Source: Epiperipatus broadwayi
Lineage: Eukaryota > Onychophora > Udeonychophora > Euonychophora > Peripatidae
DNA length: 64,000 nt
Assembly (NCBI GenBank): GCA_028023455.1
Contig: JAQFVV010006272.1
Coordinates: 2,335,127-2,399,126 of the forward strand
Direction: 5' to 3'
Shown: positions 1 to 12,086 of the stretch, one piece after another
Numbering within the stretch: position 1 is the stretch's first letter
Layout: each line of letters starts with the position of its first letter
The notes under the pieces: generated by a model
Database searches by the model: none
What the model was told of the DNA's origin: nothing
What the model saw: the letters and a program-made list of their open reading frames with translations, nothing else
Made by a program: the position numbers and the translations under genes

Positions 1-20
1 ACACCTGTAAAAACATGACC

Positions 21-170
21 CTTCCTTCACCATAGTAAACACTACTTCAAAGCTATTACTATTATTATCTCATCAATAAAATAAAAATCTTTACCCTTCT
101 TTCACCATAGTAAACACTACTTCAAAGCTATTACTATTATTATCTCATCAATAAAATAAAAATCTTTACC
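21..170. repeat. Tandem duplication, 75-bp unit, two copies
   Basis: Two nearly identical copies of a 75-base AT-rich unit start at about 21 and 96. Each runs from a CTTCNTTCACCATAG block to ATCTTTAC. The array may continue beyond the left window edge. No coding content seen. Confidence 0.85.
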
Positions 171-689
171 TTCTATCTAAGAAGTTGACAAGTGAACTGG
201 ACCACGAGGTTTCTGCTTGAAATAATTATAAATGGATCATTATATGGCCACTTATCTCTCTCTATATATTCTAACCTGATGGGCCTATCGACCCCTCTCT
301 TGGTTGATTTTAATCCCTGATGAGCACCATATTGCAGGAAGGAATTATTGATTGGCATTCCCCAATGCTGACATCACCCTCCCCATACAACAATATTTTC
401 CTGCTCTTCAGAGGATGTAGTGCCATAGAGACTAGAAACATCTAGAAATTTATGTGTTTGGTTTTCCAAATGGTGCCATATTAGCTTTTTGTAACATAAT
501 TTATTTAACAATAATAATATTTGGGTACTAAGTTCTTAAAAGGAAAAAGAAAAAGTTTATTGACTGTTTCTACTCTGGCTGCTTTTGTATCCATGTGTAC
601 ATCATGCTTCTCTTCCTTGATCCTCCATGATTAAGAGTTATCCTTCTTGATTGAATTCCATCATGTGTGTAGATATGTATCCATGTGTA
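171..689. other. Unassigned AT-rich sequence
   Basis: No coding region, RNA gene or transposon is recognised. A 61-codon minus-strand ORF at 173-358 has no recognisable family. Confidence 0.5.
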
Positions 690-985
690 TAAAAGCATTT
701 GATTTCATTCAGGTATATAGGAGCATTTAATTTTAATACATGGTCACAGAAGCATTTGGATTTCATCCAAGTATATAGAAGCATTTAATTTTAATCCATG
801 GTCATAGAAGAATTTGGTTTCATCCCATCCAAGTATATAGGAACACTTAATTTTAATCCATGGTCATAGAAGAATTTGATTTCATCCCATCCAAGTATAT
901 AGGAACACTTAATTTTAATCCATGGTCATAGAAGCATTTGATTTTGTCCAGGTATATAGAAGCATTTAATTTTAATCCACATAGT
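690..985. repeat. Minisatellite, 57-62 bp unit, about five copies
   Basis: Units begin near 711, 769, 831, 893 and 950. Each carries the blocks GTATATAG, CACTTAATTTTAATCCATGG or a close variant, and a CATTTGATTTCATCC-like block. Spacings of 58, 62, 62 and 57 bases show unequal drift. Non-coding. Confidence 0.85.
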
Positions 986-1250
986 ATACAGATGTGTATT
1001 TAAACCACTTATTTAGAAGTATTTCATTTTAGACATTATATAGATGGGGTTTTGAGTCACTTATATGGGAGTATTTTTATTTTATTTCACATATTGTCCA
1101 GATGTGGATTTGAACCAATTATTTAGGAGTATTTCATTTTTACACATTATATAGAAGCAGTTTGAGACACTTATATGGGAGTATTTTATTTTTATTTAAC
1201 ATATTATACAGATGTAGGTTTGAACCACTTCTCTAGAAATATTTACTTTA
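978..1250. repeat. Minisatellite, 110-bp unit, about 2.5 copies
   Basis: Units begin near 978, 1088 and 1198. Each has an ACATA-N-CAGATGT block, a GAACCA-TTATTTAG block and a CACTTATATGGGAGTATTT block. It directly abuts the shorter-period array on its left and shares the GCATTTAAT/AGTATTT theme, so the two may be historically related. Confidence 0.8.
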
Positions 1251-2597
1251 TAACTTCTTAATTCACATCTATTATGTATTCAGGTATGTGGGTATGTATT
1301 CATTATTATTCATGTATATAATATATCTATTGTACTCTATAATTTCTTAATTCACATTACAAACATTTATTTCATTTATGTGTGTATGTATGTATGTATT
1401 CATGTTTAATTCATTCCATTACAGCATTTTGTAAAATAATAAATGTCACTTTATAATCAATAATTTCATTTTATGTGGACACATACTAGTATGAAGTTTA
1501 TTATAGAATTATTTTTCAAATCAACAAAATCATTTTTGGCATCTTTAGTTTATCTTTTAATAACACTCATATTCTCCTATTAATACACTGTGTTCCTTTT
1601 ATAAATTAGCCATTTAGAATAAATATATTTTCATTTTGTATCATTTTATAAGCAATCAATTTAAATGGTAGCATTTCATTATTTCCTAAATTATTTCCAT
1701 AAACACTTTTACAAAATCTTTTATAATATTATAAATGTGTATAAATTTCCTTACCTAAATCTCCATCTGTTTAGAGGTTTTCCATAAATCTTCCAACTAA
1801 TAGGGGTTTTCCAAGAGCTGCATGAGTCAACAGTCAGTTAACAGGTGTTATTTTCATCTTACTTCCATTGTTAAACCAGGTGGAGAGAGAAAAGCTGTTC
1901 CCTTTTTAGCCAGACATTTGTAGATATACTTTGTTTCTTTATTCTTTAGTAGTTATAAATTTCTTCTTTGGTTAATGTTCATGGTGCTCCAAGCTTTGTT
2001 GAGCTAATATTCATATAATCTGTATTTCACTATGAAGTACTAATGATGGCTACTCCACTAGTAATAGTCTTGATATATCCAAACAATATATTTGTTGAAT
2101 CTTCTCAAGCAATATCTGCTCTTCTACTTATAGTCTTATCAATGATTCTTCAGATTGATCTAGCACTAATTCTACTGGTGATGATGACCTTTCTCTGAGG
2201 CCTAGTAGGAACAGATCCTGATAACTCTTATCTCACATGTTTTTGAAAAATATCTATTAACTTTCCTACCTACAGCAATCTTTTTTAATTAATTGTTGAT
2301 TACAGCCTTCCTATTTTTAATCTGAAACCATTAAAGTTTTACAAAATACTACATTTTAAACAGTAATTTTATTATTTTAAAATATTGATTTTTCTTCTTA
2401 ATTTTTAACCATTTTGGGTTTTATAATGTACATGAAATTTGATTCTCAATTGGTGTCATTAATTCATTTTTTTAAAAACTTTTATTCATTTAAAACTATG
2501 TCAGCTTTTTATTTTAATCTCAACAGTTTTTAAATTAGGGGAGGGGGGCTTCAAACTATACATGTAAAACAATATGTATGTTTTAATAAATATATAT
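1251..2597. other. AT-rich non-coding sequence
   Basis: I see no gene, RNA or recognisable transposon. There are only low-complexity AT tracts and a short G-rich run near 2537. Confidence 0.5.
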
Positions 2598-2762
2598 GAC
2601 TTCATATTATAATTATTTTTAGGTTATTCCATGTAGCTAAATAGCTGACATTTCAATACAATAACAAGTACCTTACTCTGAGAAAGGTACTTGTTACTGA
2701 AACATCAGTTATTTAGATATTTTACTACATGTAATATTCCAAAAATAATTATAATATGAAGT
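2598..2762. repeat. Foldback repeat, family B copy 1
   Basis: Inverted arms of about 75-78 bases (2598-2675 and 2685-2762) meet around CTCTGAGAAAGG. The right arm reads outward as a short hairpin, then TGAAACATCAG, then a TTTTACTACATG block. The same arms recur at 29278-29590. The layout, two copies head to head with the GAAAC end outward, matches the Penelope-like palindromes at 33, 45.8 and 58 kb, so this may be a PLE terminus. That assignment is inferred. Confidence 0.8.
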
Positions 2763-4689
2763 GATCATTTATCCATAAAAATATTAGAATTAACATATAT
2801 AATAAAATATTAATACTGTCATTTATTTAATATGTATTAATTGCAAAAAAATCAGTGCAAACTCCTTATCATCTTTTTTTCTAAATATCATTAATAAATC
2901 AAGAATTTTAATTTTTCAGCACAGACCTTAAAATTAAGAGCTTTAAGTCATATATTATACTGATAGAATATGCAACAATAAAAATTAGTGTTAAATTAGA
3001 TAAGAAAGTTTCATTTCATTTTATTTATTTTCCAGAGAAGAGATCACAAAGAGAGTTTCTAACATATAAAAATAACTCTTTTAAAAATGACTTTTTGTTA
3101 TGTTCTGAATAGCTATGTATTATTGAACAAACAAACCAACCAGAACACAAACAAACAATGACTGTAACTTAAATAAAAGTGTAAAAAATGAGTACTTATT
3201 TTATTAATAAAATTTAAATTATCAAAATTTTTTAAGGTATGTCAAAATGATTTAACTTTTGTAATATGCAACTACATAGTAACATTTTTTTTAAATATCT
3301 CCTAACATGATAATTTTTTAAATATCTTAAATCTGCAGATTTAAAATGTGCGTTTTTTAAAGACAACATAATTAAATAAATAAAAAACTTAAGTTGTTTA
3401 TTAATTTTATCACAATTTATTACAAAGATAAACTAATAAACTAAAATATCAATTCCTACACCAATTCTTAGCTGAATAAAGTTAACAAGTTCAATTGAAT
3501 GGAATTATTAGAGTTGATTGATCAAACATGGCTTCCAAGCAACTATTGATATACCTGTACATGTAACCTAAAAAACAAAATACAAATGTTAAAAAGATGA
3601 TTTTCTAGATTAATATTTTAATTAAAATTACATTTTTATGCTTAAAATATATTTAAATAAATGTATCTATTCTGTTTTGGTGCATAATTATGAAAATTGA
3701 CTATGAACAGGAAAAAAATGTTATGAAAAATAAAACAATTAAAAAAAGAGAAATGAATGTAGTTCATTTTATAATATGTGAAACTGGAAAATTGTTAAAA
3801 ATTAAAGGGGCAAAAAAAATTTATATGGTATTTAATAATAATGGTGAATTTATTTTTCTAGTTATTATAATTTGTCAAGCATAAAAATTAGATAAATACC
3901 AAATGTACTGTTTTAAGGACATTAACATATTTTAATATAAAAATAACAAAAATAATTATCTTTAATAAGTATAATTTATATTTATTAAAAGAAAGAAGCA
4001 CTATACGTACAATTAACTATATATTACAATATTCTTTCTTATTTTTTATATACATAAAACTTTTACTCCTCCACACATTCCTGAAATATATGAATAAATA
4101 CATCTGAAAAAGACATGACATTACTATTTGTGGCTATTGATAGCTACAACATAAAAATTTATTGTTAAATTATTTGGTGAATAAAAAAAGCTTTATATTA
4201 TATTCTTAGTTTAAAACTTTTTTAAAAAATTTTAATATGAGAAAGTTAGTATAAACAATTTTGATATTTATTAGATTTATTTTTAAATTTAAAAAAAAAA
4301 GTCTCTTTTTTGTTTGTAAAGTATTCAATTTCACTTGTAAATGACTAACAGTAGTAGTCGATGAAAAAAAAAGCACAAGTAGATTTTTTTCTCTATTGTC
4401 AAAGTTTGAAATGCAAAAAATGCACATTCAAAAAGGATGCGATCATTGCAGCATCTGTAAATAATAGTGAAAGGTTAACATAAGGAGATTAGCAACCCAT
4501 GAAGTATAAAATTCTGAATATATTTATTTAAACATTATTAAAATTGAAAATTACTTCAAAAAATAAAGAAAAGTAATAATCTTTAACTTAATAAAGAATT
4601 ATCATTTATAAATTTATTGAAAGGCTTTTGTTATGATTAAGCACATGCGAGAACAAGAGTATACGTCATTTGTTTAATAAAATATTAAT
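2763..4689. other. AT-rich non-coding sequence
   Basis: No gene recognised. Short ORFs at 3690-3884 (+) and 4206-4427 (-) are lysine, asparagine and isoleucine-rich translations of AT-rich DNA without domain features. Confidence 0.5.
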
Positions 4690-5270
4690 GTCTTTAGTTT
4701 GAGAACTTTTAGTTACTATTTTGCACTAGGTTGCAATACCGTGTGCAGAAAGTTGCTACTATGTTAACAGATTGTGTAAACATAAAAATGGTAATTGTGT
4801 GATGTTATAGTGATTTAATACCAATCTTAGACAAAATACTATGGTTATTAAAAAAACCAAAGAAACCAATATATATATATATATGCCGGACTGAATTCAT
4901 ATCTGTGTGACTATACAAGTTAATTAGGTTGGATTGAAAACATTATTGTGTTTTTAATTTGGGATCATAATTTTATAGTTAACTAAAAATAAAAATGTAG
5001 CTTCTAGAGGGTTGTATTAGATCTAAGTGCAGCACTCACAGATAAGCACCATAAGCTAGAAACTAACATGGGTAAATAGGATTAGTATGCACTAGATAGA
5101 GAATTTGATACACTAACTTTATAGATCCATTGATAACTATGATTGGCATTAGATGGCAAATTTTATAGAGAAAATTGCTAGTGTTAATAGAGTGCCTAAG
5201 CATAAGAAAGGTGTTCATGTGATCTTATAATAGTTTAAAACATGTATTTTATGAGTCTTTAGCCAGATTT
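4690..5270 (+). repeat. Dispersed family E: one partial and one longer copy
   Basis: The segment at about 4880-5270 matches 51715-52060 (+) and the reverse complement of 51190-51595. Shared landmarks are a CTAGAGGGTTGNATTAGATC block, an AGCTAGAAACTA block, a GCACTAGATAG block and a final GTGATCTTATAATAG-like end. Part of its 3' end is present just upstream at 4690-4860. No coding potential seen. It may be a non-autonomous retroelement or PLE terminal fragment. Confidence 0.65.
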
Positions 5271-5424
5271 TTTTTAGTATTTGCAACAATTTGGAATGTA
5301 AAAGATTGCATCACAATTGTAAGAGAAAAAAACCTTTAAAGACTAAAATTGTAAATTTACTAGCATTTATAGAAGCAAAATTATTGTGTTTTGTCATAGT
5401 CAAACTTGGTATACAATTAAGTCA

Positions 5425-7545
5425 TTTATTATCATCACTTTCAATTTTATTGATCCACTACAGAATAAATGTCTCCAAGGTTAATCTAGTTTCTTTAGCC
5501 CATAACTTCTCTTCTTCATTGCAAACTTACATGTTTATTTCATCCATCCTTTTATGTGGTCTTTTATAATGTTTTTTATAATTTCTGTAGGGATCCAGTT
5601 AAAACTTTATTGGCCCTGCTATTATTTTTTCTAGCCATATGTTTACCCAACTTTCATTTCAGTCTATTAATGCTTTCAATAATATTGATGATACTTGTTT
5701 GTTTACTTATCAAAAAATATTATTTTCAATTCCTTTTTGCTGTTCCTGATATACATCTCTTTATATTTACTGAGTGGTTGAAATTTCTATACTGCTGTCT
5801 GTTAAATTATTAAGTCTCAAATCCATAAGTACAAACTGATAAAAAACATCTAATTAAAATTTCATTTTAAAACACATAGATATGTTGTCTATTAATATCA
5901 ACTTATTTTTAAAATAGACATCCCATGATTAATTTTATGGTTAATTTCCTCACTCTGTTTTCAATTCTGAAAAAATCCACTGAACATGATTTTAGTATTT
6001 TTAGTATTTATCTTTAGTTTTACTTTCTTACTTTTATATGATAACTCTTCCAAGATTTCATAAAGGTCTAAATAATTATTTGTAAAAACAGCCGATGACA
6101 AAAATAATTTCTATGTAATTTTATTCTCTTAAATTGCCAGTTTAGCCTACAAAATACTTCTTGTAAAACTGATGTAAAAATTTTGGAAATGTTGCATTTT
6201 ATAAATATTCTACAGAATATGGCATCCACTTCTCTAATGTTTCCAATATTTGTGCCTTCATAACAAAGTATATATTTATTTTTAAATCCAATTTGTTCTT
6301 TGATTGATTAAAATCCAAAGTTTTCTGCAGAAAAGGTGTAATTATCTTCATAAAAATTTTGTATAAAACTGACTACAGATTGATAGATCTGCAATTTTTA
6401 ATATCATCTTTATCACCTCTTTTAAATATCAGTATTAAGACTATATACTTTTAACCATTATGATACATCTTTATCATTTAGATATTTAATAACTTTGCCA
6501 GAAAATTTTCTATTTCTTCACTTACTTTTTTTTAAGGTATCAATTGTAATATCATCATTACCTGAAGCTTTTATTTTCTTCATAAATTTAAATGCATATC
6601 TCACTTTTAATTTAAAATGCTGAGCAACTCAGAAGACATAGTAATTGTTGAGGATACCTCTTGTTCTTTACTGCTAAATAATTCTATATAGAACTCTTCT
6701 ACATATTTCATGATATCATTTCACTTTTTAGTAATAGGTTAGTCTTTTGTTTATTGCAGAAATAAGTTTTCTACATGTACCATGTCATTGTTTTACACTT
6801 TGAATATTTTTCTTTTCTTTTACAGCTTTAATTGCTAATTCATAATTATATTTTCTTATATTATTAACTGTTTTTCATATCCTTTTCAAAATTATAGATA
6901 TTTAATTTTTTTTAATGGATCATATTTATATATTTTCATATTTCTTCTTTTCTTCACATATTTTCTAGTCTCAGAAGAAAATTTGTTGGACATTGTTGGC
7001 TTTTCCCCCAAGAAATCTTTGTTACACTTCTTAATAGTGCATTAATTATCTTCCTATTTATTTATTTCAAATTTGAACCATCTTCAAAATCTGTTAATAT
7101 TTTAAAACAATTTGCAAGTTCTAATTTAAATTTGTTGGAATATTTCTGAAGATTAGGAATATCAACTGTTAATACTGGTTGTTTTAATAATTTTCATCTT
7201 AGTAGTTTTACATTAGCAAATGCCTTACACCTCATGAATTGATCACTTCTTGTATTGAATTTATAAAGAACATTACAATTTTGAAATACATATCTTCTGT
7301 TAGTCAAATATAATTCACTTCTGCTGTAACTTCATTTGGAAACTTCCATGTCTATTTTTATTTAGCAATTTTTAAAAGAAAGAATTCATTACAAATTACA
7401 TAAATCAGTGCCTTCTCTCATTATTATCATCATAATGAAATTTACCTTTCATCGTTTTTCAACTTTAGCATTAAAATCTCTCATGACAGTTTTAAAATGC
7501 TGTTTGATCTGATCAAAAGTCTTTTCTCCATTGTAGCAGTTGATC
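5425..7545 (-). pseudogene. Decayed LINE (non-LTR retrotransposon), RTE-like, copy 2
   Basis: Read on the minus strand, this aligns block by block with the better copy at 46888-49340. The endonuclease end at 7310-7520 contains the degraded Trp-Lys-x-Pro-Asn-Glu segment. The central linker lies at 6650-7000, and the RT C-terminal Thr-Tyr-Gly-x-Glu-Thr segment near 5815. The 3' end lies near 5425-5470, beside an ATCATC-type tract. Many stops and frameshifts make it non-functional. The clade call rests on the endonuclease segment order and the trinucleotide tail and is tentative. Confidence 0.75.
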
Positions 7546-7592
7546 TTAGCCCAAGATCGAGCTCCACTGTTCTACCACTTAACCCACTGTTT
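7537..7592 (-). repeat. tRNA-like SINE fragment
   Basis: On the minus strand a GGGTTAAGTGGTAGAACAG segment is followed by a short inverted GATCTTGGGCTAAGATC motif. This resembles the D-arm and anticodon-arm region of a tRNA-derived SINE head. It lies right at the 5' end of the LINE relic. There is no clear B box or tail, so it is a fragment at best. Confidence 0.35.
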
Positions 7593-7599
7593 TTTTTCG

Positions 7600-10395
7600 T
7601 CATATTTATATAAACTAGTATATTTCTCAGAAGCGTCTATAAAAATTTATAAATATAAATCTCAAATAAAAATTTTCTTTAATTTTAAACATTGACTTTT
7701 ATGGATGCGACTCAGATATATACATATATTAACGGAGCTTTTATATATATAAAAGCACAAACAAATTTTTTAAATAATTTTGTATTTTTATTTTTAATTA
7801 TTTGTTATTTATTTTATAAATATTTTCTTCATATGTATACAAATATTCAAGATGGAAGATGGCTGTCCAAGAATAATTAAAGGGGTGGGGACATTACTTT
7901 GTTTCATAATTAAAAAGGAATTTTTAAATTAAAGTAAAATTTAAAACAAAACTAATTGATTTTAATTAGAGATTAACATTTTTATCAAATCTATTTCTAA
8001 TCTAGAAATAGATTGGAATTTATTCTTGGATAGTTATCTAGCGATTCCATCGCCACTAACAATAGCTAAAATATTTCTGTTAATTAAAGATAAGAAGTTT
8101 AATTAAAAAACATTCTTGGAACACCCCAGAGTTTTGTATAAATAGGGCTAAAAATCTATTGTGCCAGAGAAAGAGAGAGTTAGGTCAATAATCTTTAACC
8201 GACTTCATGTCTGTGTAATTTTTGAGGGGCTTCACCTGCCTTCCCCACGGTCTTCAGCTCCACTCTACGCCATGCATGATGTAGCTTCTACCATTCAAGG
8301 GTGCCTGTCCCGTCAAAGAACCGCCGAGGCCAAGAGACAAAATTCATCTGTCTTCCATAGAATGCTGAGGTAACCAGCCCAAAGTCATTATAATCGTATT
8401 ACCTAACTTATAACTTGTAAACTCTCTTTAAATTAATGTTTTCTATATATTTAAACCTTTTTTCCAACTCGCTAATCGGCGAGCATATTAAACTAATTCT
8501 CTTCTTTATATCGATTCTCTATAACATAAATTAATGCTACTATAAAACATTTCATCCAACTCACGCTTCTTATTTTCTTATAATTTAGTGCGGTTATAAT
8601 TTATTTCAATGCTATTTTTTTTTTCATGTTCATCTAATATATATGTGTTAATGCTAATCAAACCCAGTCCTATGAATTTAAAAGGGGGGGGGGGGTTAAT
8701 GAGTTCTTATTTATTTATTTCTAACTAGTTCGTAAGACCGAGTTTTTCTTGTAAAATGAATATATGCTTTCTTTTAATATATTTTACTGTAAAATTATAT
8801 AAAATGTATAAATATTTTTCAATCTGGGGTGGATTTTGGTGTCCATTAGTTTTATCAATTTCTTTATTAATGATCATCGCCAAAAAGACTGGTGAACAAA
8901 TTCTATTTTGTTGTTCGCACTTTTAAGTGCACGAATTTTAGTTTATATATGTTAAACAAAATAGTGATTCAAGAAGGGGGAGCAATGCACGCTTCATTAA
9001 TTGTAGTTTTAACTTTAATAAATGACTTTATCTTACATGGGTCATGATTTAAACATATCATTACATCTTTGTTAAACCATTTAAGGCTTTATGTTAATAT
9101 TTAAACTAAATGATTTCATATCCTTATAAAAGCGTTGTTAGCATAGGCCACTCTTTATATTATTAAGCTTTATCTAGAGACGTGCGTCGGAACGCCCGAG
9201 TCATCTCATCTTCATTTCAGGTCGCAAACAGGGCAATGAATGTCCCTAGACCATATATATATACTCGCGTAACAAGAGCAATGCATGGGATAATTCCGAA
9301 AAAGTTTGGCCCATTGTATCTCCGTCCGAGGACCTTTTGTCAGCCGATTCCACAAAATGTGGGGTGGCAAGTTGGCTAGACTGTTTTCTTCTGTTAATCT
9401 GATAAAGCACCTCAAAATATTGGATCCACAGATATTCGGCCATTATGCTAACACTGCAATTTCTTATAGTTCGGTTTAGCCTGTTTGACAAAATAAATCG
9501 CAATGATATGTAATAATGAAATGTTTTCTCTTTGTAATATTTTTAGTTGGAGTTTAAATCCAACCTCTCATGAAGCTGCCCTCCCCTTTATTGAATAAGC
9601 CATTCCCACAATTATAGTTTTGCTATAGTCTATTCTTAAATGTCGAAAATGTAAAATTAATAAATGTTTTTAAGTATATTTTGATCACAAACTATCCTCA
9701 TTTACTGTTGTAAATAAAATCTATAAATGAAAATATGTATCCAATGCCAAGAGCAGTATATTCAAGTCCTATAAACAGCGAAACTCTTATTATTATATTT
9801 TTACATGTATTTCTAAATGTATAAACGTCTACCAATCACCCAGATAAATTTATTTTTGTACATTGAATAAAATCCTATTTGAAATATACATCAGTAGTGT
9901 AACCACCACACTAAATTCATATCTATTAAAATAAAATAATTGTAAAAAGATCATCAAACATTTGTAACCAAAATTAAAGTTTTAAATGCGTGAAGTTGAA
10001 TATATATAAAATCTTGAATTTTTGTCAAAATAAATATTTATATATTGTAAACTTAATTCAGTTGTTCGAATATCCTTAATAATATTTATATTTATGTATT
10101 GTAAACTTAATATCATGGGTTCACTCAATCTCTCATCATCATCATCATCAGCTGAGTCTTATGCAAAACAATGTAGCACCGGGCCCGGAAATAATTAATT
10201 TATGTGGTATCACCGTAGAGTGTTGTCCGTAGTGTTATAGATTTGGCGAATGGGCAAATAGGTTAGATTTTATGATTGCTCCTGACCTGTGTATCTCGGG
10301 CATGATTGGATTTGGGGTACTTTTGCTTAGATTCTAAATCTTGTTGAATGGACATACATTTTCGACTGGTACACCATATATATATATATATATAT
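7600..10395. other. GC-richer unassigned segment, possible old LTR-type sequence
   Basis: Two islands (about 8130-8390 and 9120-9480) are clearly richer in G, C and CpG than their surroundings. Each follows a TATA-like box: GTATAAATAGGG near 8137, and CTTATAAAAGCG near 9123. A purine tract with a long G run lies at 8670-8696 and could be a polypurine tract. A CAT/ATC trinucleotide run lies at 10134-10156. Small ORFs (8161-8373, 9182-9379, 9212-9503) match no family I recognise. TATA box plus GC-rich leader plus purine tract would fit an LTR remnant, but I found no matching second copy here. Confidence 0.3.
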
Positions 10396-12060
10396 TGTAC
10401 TGGGTTCACTCTGCAGAAGATCTTACTTACCCTGAAAAGGTTTTGGCTGGTTTCAAACTTCTTTAGAACACATTTATAATCTTATAAATATTACGTGAAC
10501 GAACCGGCACATTCGAGCAAAATGGGAGATATTATTGATAGCTTTAACTATCAACAATGGCCCACCTCGGCTGCTAGATTCAAACCCCTACTATCCAAAC
10601 TCTTTATTTGTTTTGGAGTAAACTCCGGGCACCAGTTATCTATTCATAAGAATAAACAACGTATTTGGTCAGTAGGCTCATAATCCAGCACTCGAAACAA
10701 TTCCCTTAAGTAGCTCAGTCTAATTTTAATCAATAATAAAATATTGGTAAGAAGAGATTGATAAAAAGAATTGATCGACAAATAGAGTTTAATTTTAAAG
10801 ACAATTTATTAACTAACATTAATTTACTAAATTTAAACATCTTTATAATTTAATAATACACACACATTTTAAATTAACATTTCTAAACTAGTTTAAATAT
10901 TATTGTAGATTTTAATAATAGAACACTGGTATTTATCTAATTTAACTAATAACACTGATATAATGATCATACACATATTAATTCATATGGCATTCACAAA
11001 TATAATAATAAAGCATTAATAGCATTTGAAACTTAAACACACATATCAATAGTTCATTTTATGTATGATATAGAGTTCATATAATTAGACTCTTGGAGGA
11101 TTCGCATGAATTAATGCAATGCAATGGCTATTACAGTATAAACGAAATAAGAAAATGTTTTTACCTAGGATTTTGAATGTAGACGTAGAATTTTGTTCTC
11201 TTTGGTGGCTGCTTTCAGTGAGAATATTTCCATTACGAATGCTTCCAGCCGGCTGGGATGTTTCCTTGATGAGTTTCATTATTCTTCATGATCATTATTA
11301 TTGAAGACAATTAAATATTGATGGGGATTTCCAAGTTGTTAAGCTGACATTATTTCATGGCCAGATCTTGCTGTTTTCATTGGACATCAGGCTGTGGATA
11401 GACGTGTATTTCCCAAACTGCTCAGCACCGCATTTTGTTTCAGATACAATTAACTTAACTGATTGAAGTTAACTGACTCAATTGATTTGTGAACTGACTT
11501 GTCTCAACTGATTGTCCGATAAAATATTCAGTATTTATACCGACGATGTGTTGTCCCTTTAATATCCTCCGGCAAATATCTATTGTCGAAATTCTTTAGC
11601 AATTAATTCTTTGACAATGTGTTTTTGAAGATTGTTTAATTAATAATAGCCATGCAGACGTATTGCTTTATATTTTTAATTAATAGCCATTGCCATGTTT
11701 TTTAATGATAATCTTCTTTTATTTCATTTTAATATTTATTACGCATACATTTTTTATTATTGACAACCGCACATATATACGCACATATATTACTAGTTTT
11801 AAGATTATTTTTTCTTTAATTCGAATGAAAAGAGATTTGTATTTTTTAAACTTTAAATTATTTATATTTTACAAATACTAATAAGAAAACTCTTTACTTC
11901 CTTTTTATAAAACCTTTAGTTTATCTTACTAAAGAAAACCCCTTCCCACTTTTAATCAATTGCAGCTTTTATTTTCAAAACTCTTTTACGAAAGATTTTT
12001 ATTTTAATAATTTTTTTAGCCAAAATTATTTTATATACATGTGCCAATTTGGCCTTGGCA
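10396..12060 (-). repeat. 3' LTR (minus-strand element)
   Basis: This 1665-base copy is nearly identical to 14799-16463. Differences by eye are a few percent, mostly transitions such as CTCTGCAG versus CTCCACAG. It starts TGTACTGGG and ends TTGGCCTTGGCA on the plus strand. The short ORFs inside both copies (for example 10495-10683 and 11119-11304) recur at the same offsets because the LTR is duplicated, and are not genes. Confidence 0.9.
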
Positions 12061-12086
12061 CATTACAGCCCCCTCTGTTTTAGAGT
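12061..12086 (-). other. Polypurine tract of the LTR element
   Basis: On the minus strand the sequence AACAGAGGGGGCTGTAATG ends exactly where the 3' LTR begins with TG. That is the place for the plus-strand priming tract of an LTR retrotransposon. This sets the element's orientation together with the primer-binding site. Confidence 0.7.

Noticed and set aside
3690-3884. 64-codon plus-strand ORF as a small gene
   Set aside because: Lys/Asn/Ile-rich translation of AT-rich DNA, no motif, no splice or promoter support. The same applies to most short ORFs in the window.
8161-8373. 70-codon ORF in the GC-richer island as a gene
   Set aside because: No recognised family. The GC-rich composition alone explains the open frame, and LTR-type leader sequence is at least as likely.
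10134-10156. ATC trinucleotide run as a CRISPR-like or functional array
   Set aside because: A simple microsatellite or LINE-tail-like run. No spaced repeats anywhere in the window resemble CRISPR.
10495-10683. ORF repeated at 14898-15086 as a duplicated gene
   Set aside because: Both lie at the same offset inside the LTRs and have no protein family features. Duplication follows from the LTR pair.
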